Made by a program: the position numbers and the translations under genes
Notes under the pieces: generated by a model
Seen by the model: only the letters and a program-made list of their open reading frames with translations
What the model was told of the DNA's origin: nothing
Database searches by the model: none
Part shown: piece after piece, positions 1-6,839 of the stretch
Numbering within the stretch: position 1 is the first letter of the stretch
Layout: every line of letters begins with the position of its first letter
Source: Candidatus Hydrogenedentota bacterium
GTDB taxonomy: Bacteria; Hydrogenedentota; Hydrogenedentia; Hydrogenedentiales; CAITNO01
Direction of reading: 5' to 3'
Assembly (NCBI GenBank): GCA_903922535.1
Contig: CAIXUF010001279.1
Location: 1-13,463 of the forward strand
DNA: 13,463 nucleotides

Positions 1-1152
1 AACCGCGCGGACATAACGCTCTTTGTGCGCGGCGACGAGCGCGAGACGCTCGAAAACTATGCGGAACGGCTCAAGAAGATCCTTCAGGACACCAACCCGT
101 ATGTAGCCAATGTAAATGCCGATGTTGAGAAGAGCAAACAGGAGATGCAGATCAAGATCGACCAGCCGCTGGCGCAGCAGGCGGGCGTCAGTCCTCTGAT
201 CCTCGCGCAGACCGTGGATGCGGCGCTGCGCGGGGCGCGCATGCCTTTCATGAAACAGGGCCGCCGCGAGATTCCGGTGTGGGCCCAGTTCCGCGAGGAG
301 GACCGCAAGTCGCAGGCCAATCTGGACAATGTCATGGTTCCCGGCCTGACGGGGAAGCTGGTCCCGCTTCAGGAGCTGACCGACTACTCCAAGGTGCGCA
401 GCGCCACGTCCATCAAGCGGGTGAACGGCAAGAACGTCATCACGCTCGCGGCCAAGCTGAACACGAAGAACCTGTCGCTGTTCAAGGAGGAGGCCAAGCG
501 GTCCATCGCCCTTCTGGACCTGCCGCCGGGATACAATGTCGATTTTGGTGACGAACTGGAGGATCTGGAGAGCAATATCTTCAATTTCACCTCCTCCCTC
601 TCGATGGCGATCATACTGGTGTACATCGTCATGGCCGCGCTGTTCGAGTCGCTGCTGCTGCCCATGTCGATCATGACGAGCGTCCCGCTGGCCCTGGGCG
701 GTGCGGTCTGGATGGTCTATTTCATGGACAACCAGTTCGACCAGATCACGCTGATCGGCTGCATCATCATGGTCGGCGTCATTGTGAAGAACGGCATCGT
801 GGTCGTGGACTATATCAACCAGCTCTATTCCAAGACGGGCAACCGCACGGAAGCGGTGCTGCGCGCGGGGCGGGACCGGTTCCGTCCGGTGATCATGACG
901 GCGCTGACGACCATTCTGGGGTTGGTGCCCCTTGCGCTGGCCAAGACCGGCGGCGCCTCCACCTTCTCCGGACTGGGCCAGGCATGGATTGGCGGACTGA
1001 CGGTGGGCACGGTGCTGACGCTGTTTGTGGTGCCCGTGTTCTTTACGATATTCGACGACATAAACCTTTGGGCAAAGAACTTCTTTGGCAATCTTCTCGG
1101 ACGCCGGGTGGATTGCATGGAATCGCCGCCGGCGGTTCCGGAAGAAACATGA
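1..1152 (+). CDS. RND-family multidrug efflux permease, C-terminal part (5' end outside window)
   Basis: This is the inner-membrane pump of a tripartite RND efflux system, of the AcrB/HAE1 type, which exports drugs or other amphiphiles using the proton gradient. The reading frame is open from base 1, so the gene begins upstream; about 383 of roughly 1000 usual residues are visible. Seen in the translation: the end of the second periplasmic porter region (about residues 1-180 of the visible part), then hydrophobic segments at about 200-222, 224-242, 249-272, 300-314 and 332-353, matching the last five helices of the family. The stretch VGVIVKNGIVVVDYINQL carries the conserved KNGIVxVDxxN pattern of helix 10. 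A short hydrophilic tail follows the last helix. The gene lies 21 bases before lgt on the same strand and is probably co-transcribed with it. The membrane-fusion partner is not visible and would be expected upstream. Family call is firm; substrate is unknown. Confidence 0.93.
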   Translation, partial: NRADITLFVRGDERETLENYAERLKKILQDTNPYVANVNADVEKSKQEMQIKIDQPLAQQAGVSPLILAQTVDAALRGARMPFMKQGRREIPVWAQFREEDRKSQANLDNVMVPGLTGKLVPLQELTDYSKVRSATSIKRVNGKNVITLAAKLNTKNLSLFKEEAKRSIALLDLPPGYNVDFGDELEDLESNIFNFTSSLSMAIILVYIVMAALFESLLLPMSIMTSVPLALGGAVWMVYFMDNQFDQITLIGCIIMVGVIVKNGIVVVDYINQLYSKTGNRTEAVLRAGRDRFRPVIMTALTTILGLVPLALAKTGGASTFSGLGQAWIGGLTVGTVLTLFVVPVFFTIFDDINLWAKNFFGNLLGRRVDCMESPPAVPEET

Positions 1153-1173
1153 CGCCGGTCGGGAGGCATTTCG

Positions 1174-2058
1174 ATGTTTGTTAACGGCCACTGGGTCGAC
1201 CAATTGGATCCAAAGCTGATCCACCTCTGGGGGGAGATCGGCGTCAGTTATTATGGACTGGCCTATGTGTCCACATTCGTGTTTGCCGTGTTCATGCACC
1301 GCGTGTTCCAGCGCGCGGGGCGTTCCCCGCTCAACGCGGCGCAGGAGGAGATCGCGCTGTATGCCATGGTGCTGGGCGTGCTGGTCGGCGCGCGTCTGGG
1401 CTTCATCGTCCTGTATGCCTTTCCCGAAACGCTGAGCCGGCCCTGGTTTGTCTTTGAGGTGTGGAAGGGGGGCATGTCGAGCCACGGCGGGTTTGTCGGC
1501 GTGGTGATTGCCTGCTGGTATGTGTCGCGCAAGTGCGGGATTAGGCTGCTTCAGTTCGGCGACATGGTGACCCCGATTGTTCCCGTGGGCTTTCTGCTGG
1601 GCCGCCTCGCAAACTTTGTCAACGGCGAACTGTGGGGCAATGTCAGCAATGTGGCCTGGGCGGTCGTCTTCCCGCGCAGCGCGCCGGGCCTGTCGTTTGA
1701 CATGATCGCGCCGCGCCATCCCTCGCAGTTGTACGAGGCATTCACGGAGGGGCTCATCCTGCTGCTCTGGATGAATTGGCGGTTCTGGAAGACGGACGCG
1801 CAGAAGTATGTGGGCCGGCTCTCCGCCGAGTTCCTGCTGGTCTATTCCGTGTCCCGGATTGTATGCGAACAATTCCGTGAACCCGACGCATCGCTCATAT
1901 TTGGCGTGAGCCGCGGCATCTTCTACACCATTTTTCTGATTGCCGGCGGTGTCTGGCTTCTGGTTCGGTCATATCGTCGGCCGGCCATTGCGTTTCCTTA
2001 TGTGACCAACCCTGTTTTTGCGCCTCCGGAGAAGAAGAAGGCGCCGAAGAAGCGCTGA
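1174..2058 (+). CDS. lgt: prolipoprotein diacylglyceryl transferase
   Basis: Lgt moves a diacylglyceryl group from phosphatidylglycerol to the lipobox cysteine of prolipoproteins, the first step of lipoprotein maturation, in the inner membrane. The 294-residue protein has the usual length and several hydrophobic segments. Visible landmarks are SSHGGFVG (His104), the Lgt signature GRLANFVNGELWG (Arg144, Asn147, Glu152), RHPSQLYEA (Arg181 to Ala189), and Arg235 in EQFREPD; these match E. coli His103, Arg143, Asn146, Glu151 and Arg239. The C-terminus is a lysine/arginine-rich tail (KKKAPKKR), likely cytosolic. The ATG is chosen because GGGAGG at 1161-1166 sits 7 bases upstream. The gene follows the RND pump closely and probably shares its transcript. 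It converges on a lipobox-containing protein gene (minus strand, ending at 2188) that would be one of its substrates; that link is by function, not by operon. Confidence 0.97.
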   Translation: MFVNGHWVDQLDPKLIHLWGEIGVSYYGLAYVSTFVFAVFMHRVFQRAGRSPLNAAQEEIALYAMVLGVLVGARLGFIVLYAFPETLSRPWFVFEVWKGGMSSHGGFVGVVIACWYVSRKCGIRLLQFGDMVTPIVPVGFLLGRLANFVNGELWGNVSNVAWAVVFPRSAPGLSFDMIAPRHPSQLYEAFTEGLILLLWMNWRFWKTDAQKYVGRLSAEFLLVYSVSRIVCEQFREPDASLIFGVSRGIFYTIFLIAGGVWLLVRSYRRPAIAFPYVTNPVFAPPEKKKAPKKR

Positions 2059-2072
2059 TTCTGCGCAGGTGG

Positions 2073-2178
2073 CATGGGCGTCTCGCCCATGTACCCGGAG
2101 CACGGGCAGGATGCCCGTGCCGCAAGTGTGAGCGCCAGGGGAAGCATGACCAAGGAACGGCAGGCAAGAATGCCTGCC
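2073..2178. repeat. three-hairpin intergenic element between convergent genes
   Basis: Three perfect inverted repeats with tiny loops fill the gap between the stop codons of lgt and the propeller lipoprotein. Hairpin 1 is at 2073-2091 (8-bp stem, arm CATGGGCG, loop TCT). Hairpin 2 is at 2100-2120 (9-bp stem, arm GCACGGGCA, loop GGA). Hairpin 3 is at 2159-2178 (8-bp stem, arm GGCAGGCA, loop AGAA). Their sequences differ, but each is an arm of G/C-rich blocks around a loop of 3-4 bases. The position suggests a bidirectional terminator or a mobile REP-like repeat. No T-run follows any stem on either strand, so a classical intrinsic terminator is not shown. A related triplet occurs at the right end of the window. 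Confidence 0.8.
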
Positions 2179-2187
2179 CCGCATTGG

Positions 2188-3651
2188 TTACTGGGTCGGT
2201 TTGCTGGCCCACACTTCCAGGCCGTCATAGGGATTGGCCAAGCCCACGAACAGGCGGCCAAAGGCCGATTTCATGGTGCGGATGCCATAGTTGTTGTGGT
2301 TGCCGAAGCCGTCGGCATTCACGCAGTACCAGTTCTTCCCGTCCCGTGTCTTGTACAAGTCAGCGCCGGCGTTGGCGCGCCATGCCACCATTTCGGCGGA
2401 CGTCAGGAGCAGCAGTTTCTCCTCGGGCTCGGCCGATTTCAGTTCGAGCCCCATCATGCCGAAGAAGTACTTGGGATGGGTGAGCATGTAGCTCAAGCCG
2501 GGCATGATGTCGTAGGTGCCGACATAGAACCAGCCGTCGTGCTGGCACATGGACCACATGTAGGCGTTTGAGCGCTCTCCGAAACCGCTCTGTTCGCCGC
2601 CGATGGAGTTGGGGCCCGCCACCGTCTCCCAATGATCCCCGGTGTCAATACGCAGCAGGTCCGCCGCCTTGAGGCCGCCGATCATGCGCATGAGGAAGCT
2701 GGCCTGCGCGCCGACGTACAGATGCCTCTTCCAGACGTGCATGGTCATGAAGGCCTCGTTGAGCCAGCGTGGACCGCCGTGGTCAATCACCTTGACCGGG
2801 GGGGCCGCAGGATCGGGCCCTTCCAACTTCCACACCTCGGCGCCCTGAAGCGGATTGTGCGTGCCCGCGTAGAGCCATCCGTTGAACGACTCCAGCGTGA
2901 AGATACCCACATTGCTCCTGTTCCCAAAGCCGTTGTCCATGACCGTCCATACGGTCGCTCCGTCCGTGGCCAGGATGATTGCGCTGGGGGTGTCGCCCTT
3001 TTTGGCGGTCCCCTCTCCCGCCGCCTTGTCCACCATGGCGTAGTCATTGTAGTAGGACATATAGAGCAGCCCGTTGTGGATGGTCATGCCGCGGATCGAA
3101 CCGACCTGGTCTTCCGCCCAAAACTGTTCCCAGGTTCCCGGCTCGCCGGTCTGCGAACGCCACAGCGAGGTGGTGTCGCCCCGCCCGCCCGCATAGAGAT
3201 AGCGTTTTCCGTCGGACTTGTTGCGGTAGCTTTTCATGGAGCGAAAACCGTGGGGGCGGCTGTGGTCGTCCAGGTTCATGTCGCGTGTGTCCAGGACGCG
3301 CTGCCAGAAGGTGGGGCTTACGTCGGGCCGGTAGCGCCGGATTTCAGGATAGACGGGCTGGCGGTTCGGCTGAAACCCTTTCCATTGCTGCACCCGGTTC
3401 CACGTGCCCACGTAGAGAAAGCCATCCTTGGCGGATTTGCCGTCCGGCACGAAGTATTCCATGGACCACGGATAGTCGTTCTGGTCCTGCGCCTGATCGA
3501 CGGGATCAAAGCCGTTTGCGGAAATCTTTTCAAAGTCCCCTTGATTGAGCCCGCCCGGCCCCTTCTCGGGCTGGCGAAGACATCCAGACACGAAAACCAA
3601 CGCCACCGCAGACGCTGCCACAACGGACCACGACGCAATACCGAACTTCAT
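2188..3651 (-). CDS. lipoprotein with probable seven-bladed beta-propeller, function unknown
   Basis: I do not recognise a named family. The 487-residue product starts with a lipoprotein signal peptide: a Lys, a hydrophobic core and the lipobox VSGC, with Cys24 as the predicted lipidated residue. It should therefore be anchored in the cell envelope. The rest contains seven segments of a pattern like LYVGTxN, at about residues 79-83, 151-155, 195-200, 260-264, 311-315, 375-379 and 467-471. Two of them continue into NPxxGxEVW (LYAGTHNPLQGAEVWKLEG and LFVGLANPYDGLEVWAS). A second repeat, GFGNxxNxGI or similar, recurs at about 241-250, 356-365 and 448-457. Seven evenly spread beta-strand repeats fit a seven-bladed propeller. 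No catalytic motif stands out, so binding or scaffolding is as likely as enzyme activity. An in-frame ATG 24 bases upstream (3675) is rejected: AAGGAGG at 3658-3664 lies 6 bases before the ATG at 3651, and the shorter start gives a standard lipoprotein signal. Confidence 0.88.
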   Translation of the reverse strand: MKFGIASWSVVAASAVALVFVSGCLRQPEKGPGGLNQGDFEKISANGFDPVDQAQDQNDYPWSMEYFVPDGKSAKDGFLYVGTWNRVQQWKGFQPNRQPVYPEIRRYRPDVSPTFWQRVLDTRDMNLDDHSRPHGFRSMKSYRNKSDGKRYLYAGGRGDTTSLWRSQTGEPGTWEQFWAEDQVGSIRGMTIHNGLLYMSYYNDYAMVDKAAGEGTAKKGDTPSAIILATDGATVWTVMDNGFGNRSNVGIFTLESFNGWLYAGTHNPLQGAEVWKLEGPDPAAPPVKVIDHGGPRWLNEAFMTMHVWKRHLYVGAQASFLMRMIGGLKAADLLRIDTGDHWETVAGPNSIGGEQSGFGERSNAYMWSMCQHDGWFYVGTYDIMPGLSYMLTHPKYFFGMMGLELKSAEPEEKLLLLTSAEMVAWRANAGADLYKTRDGKNWYCVNADGFGNHNNYGIRTMKSAFGRLFVGLANPYDGLEVWASKPTQ

Positions 3652-3674
3652 GCTCTGCCTCCTTGGTTGCGGCA

Positions 3675-3703
3675 ATCATACGGGCTGGTGCTTGGGAACG
3701 CAA
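3675..3703 (-). promoter_or_regulatory. candidate promoter for the propeller lipoprotein gene
   Basis: Read on the minus strand, TTGCGT (3703-3698) and TATGAT (3680-3675) are separated by 17 bases, matching sigma-70 consensus at 3/6 and 5/6 positions. Transcription would start near 3668, just before the Shine-Dalgarno at 3664-3658. It lies back to back with the candidate plus-strand promoter of the GH4 gene. This is a motif match only. Confidence 0.4.
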
Positions 3704-3711
3704 AGAAGCTA

Positions 3712-3739
3712 CTGATCTTTCAGCAAGGATGGTTATAAT
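3712..3739 (+). promoter_or_regulatory. candidate promoter for the GH4 gene
   Basis: A perfect TATAAT lies at 3734-3739, 36 bases before the GH4 start. The best -35 is weak: CTGATC at 3712-3717 with a 16-base spacer. The -35 overlaps a short inverted repeat, CTGA-N4-TCAG at 3712-3723, which could be half of an operator but is too short to be sure. The minus-strand -35 is only 8 bases away, so one regulator could affect both directions. Confidence 0.45.
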
Positions 3740-3775
3740 CACCCAGCCCGACGGCGGGCAGGAAGGACCTTTATC

Positions 3776-5158
3776 ATGAAGAACCCGAAGATTGTCGTCA
3801 TTGGCGCGGGTAGCGCCTCGTTTGGCCTGAGTGTGCTGGGGGCCATATTGCAGGAACCGGGGCTGCGCGGCGGGACGCTGGGTCTGGTTGACCTGAACGG
3901 CGAGGGACTGGAGAAGATCGACGCGCTGGCAAAGCGGCTCAACCGTGAATGGGGGACGGAATTCACCATTCAGAGCTCCACCGACCGTTGTGACATGCTG
4001 CCGGGGGCGGATTTTGTGATTCTGTCCATCGCGGTGGACCGGGAGAAGTGCTGGCAGTCGGATTTCGACATCGCGAAGAAGCACGGGATCATGCACTATG
4101 CCGAGAACGGCGGCCCCGGTGCGTTCATTCACGCGGCGCGCAACATTGCCATCGTCATGGACATTTTCCGCGACATCGAGCGGCTCTGTCCGGATGCATG
4201 GCTGCTCAATTTCACCAACCCGATGTCGCGCATCTGCACGGCCGCGACGCGGCACACTCGCGTGAAGACCCTCGGTATCTGCCACCAGCTTGCCTTTGGC
4301 TACATGATGCTCGGCAACCTGCTGGCGGAAGAGCTTGGCATTGACGTTCCCAAAGGCTACCGCTTTGTCTGGCGCGACGAGTCCATGGCCCATGAACATG
4401 ACATTGCGGACGCCGCAATGAAGAAGATGGACGTGGTGGCGGCCGGCACAAACCATTTCACCTGGATGCTGGACATTCGCGAGAAGCACACGGGCCGGGA
4501 CCTCTATCCGCTGGTCATGGAGCGCGTCAATGCGCACGACCCGGGTTTTGAGCCGCTGACGAAAGAGATGGCGAAGATTTTCGGCCTCTTTCCCGTTCCC
4601 GGCGACTGCCACATGGTTGAATACCTGCCGTACACGCACAACATGCAGCGCAACACTTGGCAAAAGTACGACGTGCAGATGTATCCGCTGGACGGGGCGG
4701 TTTCCAAGCGGGACGAGATGTGGGAGAACATTGAGGCCATGGGCGCGGGACGCATGGCGGTGGATGCGATGCGCCATGTCCGTTCTGAACGGGCCGAAAA
4801 GGTGATCGCGGCGATGACCACAGGCGACACGCTGTATGAGCAGGCGCTGAACTTGCCCAATGAGGGCTATGTCACCAACCTGCCGGAAGGCGCCATCGTG
4901 GAGGTGCCTGCGGTCGTGGGCGCGGGCGGGCCGCGCGGTGTCGGCGTGGGCGCGCTGCCCGAGGCGGTGGCCGAATTGATCCGGCGGCAGATTGCGGTGG
5001 TGAACCTTGCTGTGGATGCGGCTGTCCTGGGTGACCGGACACTTGCGCTGCAGGCGCTTGCGCTCGATCCGATGGTCGATGATCCGGGTGTGGCGCGGGC
5101 GCTGCTGGACGATTTCCTTGCCGCGAACCGGGCCTACGTGCCGCAGTTTTTCAAATAG
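3776..5158 (+). CDS. glycoside hydrolase family 4 (NAD- and metal-dependent alpha-glycosidase type)
   Basis: GH4 enzymes cleave glycosides by a redox elimination mechanism using NAD+ and a divalent metal, in the cytosol. The 460-residue protein has no signal peptide and the usual family length. Landmarks are the nucleotide-binding GAGSASFG (residues 10-17), NGGPGAF (111-117), NFTNP (145-149), the metal-ligand Cys169 in GICHQ, AGTNHFTW with His227 as the likely second metal ligand, and GDCHMVEYLP (276-285). In this family the residues after the metal Cys track substrate class; Cys-His here points to the non-phosphorylated alpha-glucosidase/galactosidase/glucuronidase groups and away from the phospho-glycosidase groups (Cys-Asn or Cys-Asp). 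The CHQL form is not one I associate with a characterised subgroup, so the substrate is left open. The start at 3776 follows AGGAAGGA (3760-3767) by 8 bases. The next gene follows 70 bases later on the same strand and may be co-transcribed. Confidence 0.93.
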   Translation: MKNPKIVVIGAGSASFGLSVLGAILQEPGLRGGTLGLVDLNGEGLEKIDALAKRLNREWGTEFTIQSSTDRCDMLPGADFVILSIAVDREKCWQSDFDIAKKHGIMHYAENGGPGAFIHAARNIAIVMDIFRDIERLCPDAWLLNFTNPMSRICTAATRHTRVKTLGICHQLAFGYMMLGNLLAEELGIDVPKGYRFVWRDESMAHEHDIADAAMKKMDVVAAGTNHFTWMLDIREKHTGRDLYPLVMERVNAHDPGFEPLTKEMAKIFGLFPVPGDCHMVEYLPYTHNMQRNTWQKYDVQMYPLDGAVSKRDEMWENIEAMGAGRMAVDAMRHVRSERAEKVIAAMTTGDTLYEQALNLPNEGYVTNLPEGAIVEVPAVVGAGGPRGVGVGALPEAVAELIRRQIAVVNLAVDAAVLGDRTLALQALALDPMVDDPGVARALLDDFLAANRAYVPQFFK

Positions 5159-5186
5159 TGGCGGAAACCCGGACCGTGTGCCGCCA
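5159..5186 (+). repeat. weak inverted repeat after GH4 stop codon
   Basis: TGGCGG at 5159-5164 pairs with CCGCCA at 5181-5186 around a 16-base loop directly after the GH4 stop codon. There is no T-run after it, and the 6-bp stem with a wide loop is weak. It could be a transcript-end or processing structure between the GH4 gene and the next one, or chance. Confidence 0.25.
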
Positions 5187-5228
5187 GTCTGAATGGGACG
5201 CGTTTTGCGCAGTATTGGAGTTTGTTCG

Positions 5229-6680
5229 ATGAAACGTGCCCCACTTGTTGTCGTGGTGTTTTTCCTGCTGGCGGCCCTCCCCTCTTACGCCATCGGCACG
5301 CGCACCCATGCCGAAATCGGCATGCGCTGCATTGAGGACTATCTTCTGGACGCGGACGCGATGCTGCCCGGTCTTGGAACCATGTTCAAGACGATGGAGA
5401 ACCGTCGCATCCTGTACCGGGCCTGCGAGTTTCCAGATTGGGGCTACGGCGGGATCAACCCCGACGCGGGCGAGGCCAGTCACTGGCAGCCCTTCAACCG
5501 GGCGTGGGCCGGCGTGCTTGCCGACCGGCATTACACCATGCCGCCTGATGAAGAGGGGCAGAGGGAATTAGCCTATTTCTTCGGGGCGGTCTGCCATGAC
5601 ATTGCCGACATTCCCTGGCATTTCAGCCACGGCAGTGACAAATCATTTCTGCAAATGTCGGCAGAGACGGATCATGCGTCGCACGGCGACACCGAAATCG
5701 GCGTGGATTTTGTGCGCTACACGCAGCAGCCGTTCCGGCACCTCAGCTACCTGTCGAATTACGTGCCCTTGGAAACGATCATGGCGGCCATGCAGCGCGC
5801 CAAGATCAAGGTCACCCGGGAGCAGGTGCAGGCCGGAATCACCCGCGAGAACCTGGTCATGTGGTTTGGCCCGCTGGTGGCGCAGTTCTACGCCAATCAG
5901 CGCCGGGCCGCGATGCCCTGGTGCATGGCGCACATGGAGGACTATTACTACGGCGGCATGCGTCATGACTCCGCCGCCTGCGCCATGTGGGTGCGTTACT
6001 GGTACGCGGAGATACTGGGCGGGCACTGTCTCCAGCAGATGCCGCGCTATTTTGACAATGTGGCGCCGGACGCGGGTTACGTGCCCTATTTGGGCGTCGC
6101 CGACACGAGCCTGCTGGAACGGCTTCCTGACAACAACGCCGGGCTTGAGCCCATTCTGGAAGTGGGCGGTGCGGCGGGGGATCGGCGCGCGGCCTTGGTG
6201 CGTTTTGACCTGGCTGGCATTCCCAAGGATAAGCCAATCCGCAAGGCCATGCTGTGGCTGGCCTCGGCCGGGTCTTTGGAGAATGGGCCTGCCGGACCGG
6301 TTTCCGTTTCGGTGGTTCCCGCGCCCGGCGTATGGCAGGAAGGCGCGGGGGCGAGCGATCCCTATAACGGTACCAGCGGACGCGCGGCGATGGCGGGCGA
6401 GGTGACGTGGAACAACTTGCCGCTGGAGTCTGCGTCGAACGCGGTTGAGGCGACATTGGGGAACCGGGCCGCCAACCAGTGGATGTCGGTGGACGTCACG
6501 GCCATGGTGCAGGCGTGGATTAAGGAGCCAGGCGGCAATTGTGGGTTTGTGCTTCGCGGGACGGGCAATGCCGGGACGGTGGCCCGGTTCTACTCGTCGC
6601 AGGCATTTCAGGCAGATCCGAGCGGGTATTGCGGCGGGACGCGGGTTGCGTTTCGTCCGATGTTGGTCCTGTTGCCGTGA
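5229..6680 (+). CDS. secreted zinc-dependent phospholipase C-like protein with C-terminal DNRLRE/CBM96-like domain
   Basis: The 483-residue product has an N-terminal signal peptide (about 1-21, ending PSYA), so it is exported. The N-terminal half resembles the zinc-dependent phospholipase C / S1-P1 nuclease fold, in which His and Asp residues hold a zinc cluster. Candidates seen here are GTRTHAEIG (His27), VCHDIADIPWHFSHG (His123, Asp124, His131, His134) and TDHASHGDTE (Asp148, His149, His152). Residues about 287-483 fit a DNRLRE (disaggregatase-related, CBM96-type) module: ADTSLLERLPDNNAG, AALVRFDLAGIP, EVTWNNLP, and MVQAWIKEPGGNCGFVLRG. Such modules bind polysaccharide. Phospholipase activity is inferred from the fold; a nuclease or other phosphoesterase is possible. 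The in-frame ATG at 5193 is rejected because GGAG at 5217-5220 precedes the ATG at 5229 by 8 bases and the signal peptide begins there. Confidence 0.8.
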   Translation: MKRAPLVVVVFFLLAALPSYAIGTRTHAEIGMRCIEDYLLDADAMLPGLGTMFKTMENRRILYRACEFPDWGYGGINPDAGEASHWQPFNRAWAGVLADRHYTMPPDEEGQRELAYFFGAVCHDIADIPWHFSHGSDKSFLQMSAETDHASHGDTEIGVDFVRYTQQPFRHLSYLSNYVPLETIMAAMQRAKIKVTREQVQAGITRENLVMWFGPLVAQFYANQRRAAMPWCMAHMEDYYYGGMRHDSAACAMWVRYWYAEILGGHCLQQMPRYFDNVAPDAGYVPYLGVADTSLLERLPDNNAGLEPILEVGGAAGDRRAALVRFDLAGIPKDKPIRKAMLWLASAGSLENGPAGPVSVSVVPAPGVWQEGAGASDPYNGTSGRAAMAGEVTWNNLPLESASNAVEATLGNRAANQWMSVDVTAMVQAWIKEPGGNCGFVLRGTGNAGTVARFYSSQAFQADPSGYCGGTRVAFRPMLVLLP

Positions 6681-6725
6681 TTTCGGTTGTTGTGTGTGAG
6701 GTTATTGGGAAGCAGTGTTCACATT

Positions 6726-6755
6726 CTGAAACTTTCATTCCGACTGGAGTATAAT
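6726..6755 (+). promoter_or_regulatory. candidate promoter for ddl-dapF
   Basis: CTGAAA at 6726-6731 (4/6 to consensus) and a perfect TATAAT at 6750-6755 are 18 bases apart. Transcription would start near 6762, giving a leader of roughly 80 bases before ddl. The start point falls at the first base of a terminator-like hairpin, which is unusual and is listed as a finding. Confidence 0.5.
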
Positions 6756-6760
6756 CCCCT

Positions 6761-6798
6761 TGTGCGGTGATTCACGCCGCGCATTTTTTCTTTTCTCT
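6761..6798 (+). terminator. intrinsic-terminator-like hairpin 1 in the ddl leader
   Basis: The arms TGTGCGGTG (6761-6769) and CGCCGCGCA (6775-6783) form a 9-bp stem with two G-U pairs and the loop ATTCA. TTTTTTCTTTTCTCT follows at 6784-6798. This is the standard shape of a Rho-independent terminator on the plus strand. It could end the transcript of the phospholipase-like gene 81 bases upstream, or act on transcripts started at the candidate ddl promoter just before it. Confidence 0.6.
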
Positions 6799-6799
6799 G

Positions 6800-6826
6800 A
6801 CCGCGTCCGCAGGGCGCGGTGTTTTT
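6800..6826 (+). terminator. intrinsic-terminator-like hairpin 2 in the ddl leader
   Basis: The arms ACCGCGTCC (6800-6808) and GGGCGCGGT (6812-6820) form a 9-bp stem with one G-U pair and the loop GCA, followed by G and then five T at 6822-6826. The ddl Shine-Dalgarno (GGAG, 6828-6831) starts one base after the T-run. The structure could act as an attenuator or hide the ribosome site. Confidence 0.55.
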
Positions 6827-6839
6827 CGGAGTTCGGCGG

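Noticed and set aside
2632..3738. Plus-strand open frame (368 codons) opposite the propeller lipoprotein
   Set aside because: The minus-strand gene has a lipobox, a strong ribosome site and internal repeats; the opposite frame has none.
3530..4777. Long minus-strand open frame (415 codons) across the divergent promoter and GH4 gene
   Set aside because: It runs opposite GH4, whose motifs are unmistakable, and overlaps the propeller gene start. The composition (rich in His, Arg, Val) is typical of an antisense reading.
6819..6839. Upstream GTG start for ddl
   Set aside because: It lies inside the second leader hairpin with no suitable ribosome site, and the extra residues do not resemble Ddl N-termini.
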